A stretch of 64,000 bases of DNA from Pseudomonadota bacterium (GTDB taxonomy: Bacteria; Pseudomonadota; Gammaproteobacteria; Xanthomonadales; Ahniellaceae): contig JALHNO010000005.1 in the NCBI GenBank assembly GCA_022843465.1, forward strand, positions 166,259 to 230,258, given 5' to 3'. The notes beneath the pieces were generated by a model. That model was not told the DNA's origin. It did no database searches and saw nothing but the letters and a program-made list of their open reading frames with translations. Position 1 is the first letter of the stretch. Each line of letters starts with the position of its first letter. Shown here piece after piece: positions 61,473-64,000 of the stretch. The position numbers were made by a program, and so were the translations under genes.

Positions 61473-63053
61473 GTGTCCGTTTCCAAGCTTCACTCCCAAG
61501 CCGCAGTCTCCGACGAGCCCGGCGAGCGCCAGCAGCAACTGCTGGCCGCGCTGACCGTGCTCGAATCGGTGGCGCTGGATTCCACCGTGCTGGACGTCCT
61601 GCCCACGGCCGAGCGCCATCGCTGGCACGCCGCGGTGGCCCAGGTCTATCACCCCGACCCGGTCAGCCGCCGGCAGCGCCTGAAGGCCGCCGAGCGGGCC
61701 CGCAATGCCGCGCAGATCCAGCGCGCCGACGCCGCCCTGCATGCCACCGGCATCCGCGCCCTGCGCCGCCAGCCAGTGTTCACCACGCCGAATGTCTTTC
61801 CACCGGAAGGGTTCAAGCCCAACGATCTGCATGCAGACGAGCCCGAGCGGCGCGAGCACATCGAGCCGCAGCACTGCTATGTCTGCAAGCAGAAATACAC
61901 CGAACTGCATCACTTCTACGATCAACTCTGTCCGGGCTGTGCCGCGTTCAATTTCAGCAAGCGCACGGAACTTGCCGACCTGCGCGGGCGGGTTGCCCTG
62001 CTGACCGGTGGTCGCGTCAAGATCGGTTATCAAACCGGGCTGAAACTGCTGCGTGCCGGTGCCCGGTTGATCGTCACCACGCGCTTCCCTCGCGATTCCG
62101 CGGCACGCTATGCCGAGGAGCCGGACTTCGCCACCTGGTCGGATCGACTCGAAGTCTATGGTCTGGACCTGCGCCATACACCCAGCGTCGAGGCTTTCTG
62201 CAGCGAACTGCTCGGCCGCCTCGACCGGCTCGATTTCATCGTCAACAACGCCTGCCAGACCGTGCGCCGTCCACCCGAGTTCTACGCCCACATGATGGCG
62301 GCTGAAACCGCGCCGGTCGGCGCGATGCCTGAATCGGTCCGCAAACTGCTCGGCAATTACGAAGGCTTGCGCGGCTATCAATTGATTCCGGATGGCACGC
62401 TCGCGGGTGCTGCATTGAGTACGTCCTCGAATGCAAGCCTGGCCGGATTGACCCATGCCGCCGAACTCTCGCAGATGCCGCTGCTGCCCGAAGAACTGCT
62501 GGCACAGAAGCATCTGTTCCCCGAGGGTCAACTCGACCAGGATCTGCAGCAGGTGGATCTGCGCGGCCGCAATTCCTGGCGCCTGCTGTTGGCCGAGGTG
62601 TCCACGGTCGAATTGCTGGAAGTGCAACTGGTCAACGCTGTCGCCCCCTTCATCATCAATGCGCGACTGAAGCCGCTGCTGCTGCGCACACCAGAGCGCG
62701 ACAAGCACATCGTCAACGTCTCCGCCGTCGAGGGTCAGTTCTACCGTAATTGCAAGACCACCCGGCATCCGCACACCAATATGGCGAAGGCCGCGCTGAA
62801 CATGATGACGCGCACCGCCGCGACCGACTATCACAGTGACGGCATCCATATGAACAGCGTCGACACCGGTTGGGTGACCGACGAGGATCCGGCCGAGATC
62901 GCCGCCCGCAAGCAGATCCAGGAACGCTTCCATCCGCCGCTCGACATCGTCGACGGCGCCGCCCGCATCCTCGATCCGATCATCAACGGATTCAACACCG
63001 GCGAGCACGTCTGGGGACAGTTCCTGAAGGACTATCGCAGTACCGACTGGTGA
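61473..63053 (+). CDS. Atypical SDR oxidoreductase with N-terminal zinc ribbon
   Basis: The product has 526 residues with a GTG start, supported by GGAAG 6 bases upstream. An N-terminal helical part precedes a zinc ribbon (C135-Y-V-C138 and C153-P-G-C156). The short-chain dehydrogenase domain follows: T-G-G-R-V-K-I-G-Y near 175, N-N-A-C-Q, V-N-V-S-A, and a C-terminal V-D-T-G-W-V-T-D. The catalytic Tyr of YxxxK is replaced by Thr435 (T-N-M-A-K439), so the ordinary SDR mechanism is lost or altered. An ~80-residue insert lies between the N-N-A-C and S-A segments. It stands alone and is followed by the palindromic array. Confidence 0.85.
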   Translation: MSVSKLHSQAAVSDEPGERQQQLLAALTVLESVALDSTVLDVLPTAERHRWHAAVAQVYHPDPVSRRQRLKAAERARNAAQIQRADAALHATGIRALRRQPVFTTPNVFPPEGFKPNDLHADEPERREHIEPQHCYVCKQKYTELHHFYDQLCPGCAAFNFSKRTELADLRGRVALLTGGRVKIGYQTGLKLLRAGARLIVTTRFPRDSAARYAEEPDFATWSDRLEVYGLDLRHTPSVEAFCSELLGRLDRLDFIVNNACQTVRRPPEFYAHMMAAETAPVGAMPESVRKLLGNYEGLRGYQLIPDGTLAGAALSTSSNASLAGLTHAAELSQMPLLPEELLAQKHLFPEGQLDQDLQQVDLRGRNSWRLLLAEVSTVELLEVQLVNAVAPFIINARLKPLLLRTPERDKHIVNVSAVEGQFYRNCKTTRHPHTNMAKAALNMMTRTAATDYHSDGIHMNSVDTGWVTDEDPAEIAARKQIQERFHPPLDIVDGAARILDPIINGFNTGEHVWGQFLKDYRSTDW

Positions 63054-63101
63054 TCCCAGTCGAGGCGCGGCTACTCCTCAACGCCAGCCGCCGCACGGGA
63101 G

Positions 63102-64000
63102 TTCCCTTCTCCCGCATCGCGGGAGACTGACCAAAGGCCGGATGAGGGTGGCTGGGGTAACGGCTACGTCGAATTGCGTTCGGAAGTCAGGCAGGTTTCC
63201 CTCACCCTTGCCCTCTCCCGCGCGCGGGAGAGGGGATCAAGCGCAGGTCCATGCAGCGTGCTTTGAGTTCCCTTCTCCCGCTTTGCGGGAGACAGCCGAA
63301 GGCGGATGAGGATGGTTGGGGTAACGGCTACGTCGAACTGCGTTCGGAAGTCAGGCAGGTTTCCCTCACCCTTGCCCTCTCCCGCGCGCGGGAGAGGGGA
63401 TCAAACCGGGGTCGCCGGGTCCTTGATTTCCCTTCTCCCGCTTTGCGGGAGACCGCCGAAGGCGGATGAGGATGGCTGGGGTAACGGCTACGTCGAACTG
63501 CGTTCGGAAGTCAGGCAGGTTTCCCTCACCCTTGCCCTCTCCCGCGCGCGGGAGAGGGGATCAAGCGCAGGTCCATGCAGCGTGCTTTGAGTTCCCTTCT
63601 CCCGCTTTGCGGGAGAAGGTGGCCCGAAGGGCCGGATGAGGGTGGTTGGGGTAACGGCTACGTCGAACTGCGTTCGGAAGTCAGGCAGGTTTCCCTCACC
63701 CTTGCCCTCTCCCGCGCGCGGGAGAGGGGATCAAGCGCAGGTCCATGCAGCGTGCTTCGAGTTCCCTTCTCCCGCTTTGCGGGAGAAGGGGGCCCGAAGG
63801 GCCGGATGAGGGTGGTTGGGGTAACGGCTACGTCGAACTGCGTTCGGAAGTCAGGCAGGTTTCCCTCACCCTTGCCCTCTCCCGCGCGCGGGAGAGGGGA
63901 ACAAGCGCAGGTCCATGCAGCGTGCTTTGAGTTCCCTTCTCCCGCTTTGCGGGAGAAGGTGGCCCGAAGGGCCGGATGAGGGTGGTTGGGGTAACGGCTA
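63102..64000. repeat. Tandem array of 160-170 bp palindromic units, running off the window
   Basis: At least five near-identical units follow one another; the marker TAACGGCTAC recurs at 63158, 63322, 63482, 63652, 63822 and 63992. Each unit carries a perfect 24-bp palindrome with half-site CCCTCTCCCGCG (at 63211, 63375, 63535, 63705 and 63875). A hairpin CCCTTCTCCCGC/GCGGGAGAAGGG (loop TTT) and a smaller GGCCCGAAGGGCC also occur. The spacing is 164, 160, 170 and 170. Small open frames inside (repeating P-S-P-L-P-S-P-A-R-G-R-G) are by-products of the repeat. The units look like dispersed REP/BIME-type elements amplified in tandem. Confidence 0.93.

Noticed and set aside
63102..64000. CRISPR array or protein genes in the terminal repeats
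   Set aside because: Units are 160-170 bp and nearly identical throughout, without short repeats and unique spacers, so not CRISPR. The small frames repeat the same P-S-P-L-P-S-P-A-R-G-R-G peptide and arise from the palindromic DNA.

Overview
High-GC gammaproteobacterial chromosome. The gene set points to Xanthomonadales (Lysobacterales), most likely a Rhodanobacteraceae-like lineage. Evidence: a MurL-MurD2 pair in place of a glutamate racemase route, a fused aspartate kinase/diaminopimelate decarboxylase, a two-subunit glycine decarboxylase (gcvPA), a Xanthomonas-type proline iminopeptidase, DUF2066 next to hda, and secreted proteins ending in a short GFE tail. The species call is inference; no rRNA lies in the window. 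There are no phage genes, transposases or CRISPR arrays.

Layout. (1) 1-7.0 kb: a sterol-desaturase-family gene cut by the window edge, with a ~190 bp tandem duplication of its 5' end. A group of exported proteins follows: a cupredoxin, a small secreted protein, a leishmanolysin-like metalloprotease with an inserted PA domain, and a subtilase with an inserted PA domain. Three of the four end in F-A-[DN]-G-F-E. (2) 7.4-11 kb: a membrane Ser/Thr kinase with an FGE-like extracytoplasmic domain, then a double-FHA membrane protein. (3) 11-17.2 kb: housekeeping genes nadC, a Trm112-like gene, purE-purK, gcvT, gcvH and gcvPA. (4) 17.2-23.4 kb: a histone H1-like protein, a lipoprotein with a TonB C-terminal domain, a serine hydrolase, LemA and an M48 protease with a TerB-like tail.

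(5) 23.5-38.5 kb: eleven consecutive minus-strand genes. In transcription order they are dps, a MgtC/DUF4010 membrane protein, an ECF sigma factor and its coupled TPR Ser/Thr kinase, a threonylcarbamoyl-AMP synthase, lysAC, murL, murD2, a cytochrome b, a MOSC protein and a GMC oxidoreductase. Several of these overlap by ATGA, so the lysAC-murL-murD2-cytochrome b block looks like one transcription unit joining diaminopimelate/lysine flux to the D-Glu step of peptidoglycan synthesis.

(6) 38.5-49.6 kb: HrpA helicase, a divergent pair of paralogous 2OG-Fe(II) oxygenases, RelA, and a third Ser/Thr kinase with four ~90-residue extracytoplasmic repeats. (7) 49.6-63 kb: a DUF3108 gene and purM-purN on the minus strand. 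On the plus strand come a DUF4345-like gene, DUF2066, a CDP-alcohol phosphatidyltransferase, a PerM-type protein and hda, then tRNA-Pro(GGG), pip, pilD and coaE. A methyltransferase, a small membrane protein, an HNH protein and an atypical SDR with a zinc ribbon follow. (8) 63.1-64 kb: a non-coding tandem array of 160-170 bp palindromic units running off the window.

Three themes may be under-described. One is the shared C-terminal GFE tail of the secreted proteins. Another is a ~90-residue helical module shared by two Ser/Thr kinases and the TonB-domain lipoprotein. The third is the density of kinase/FHA/ECF signalling genes with extracytoplasmic sensor-like domains.
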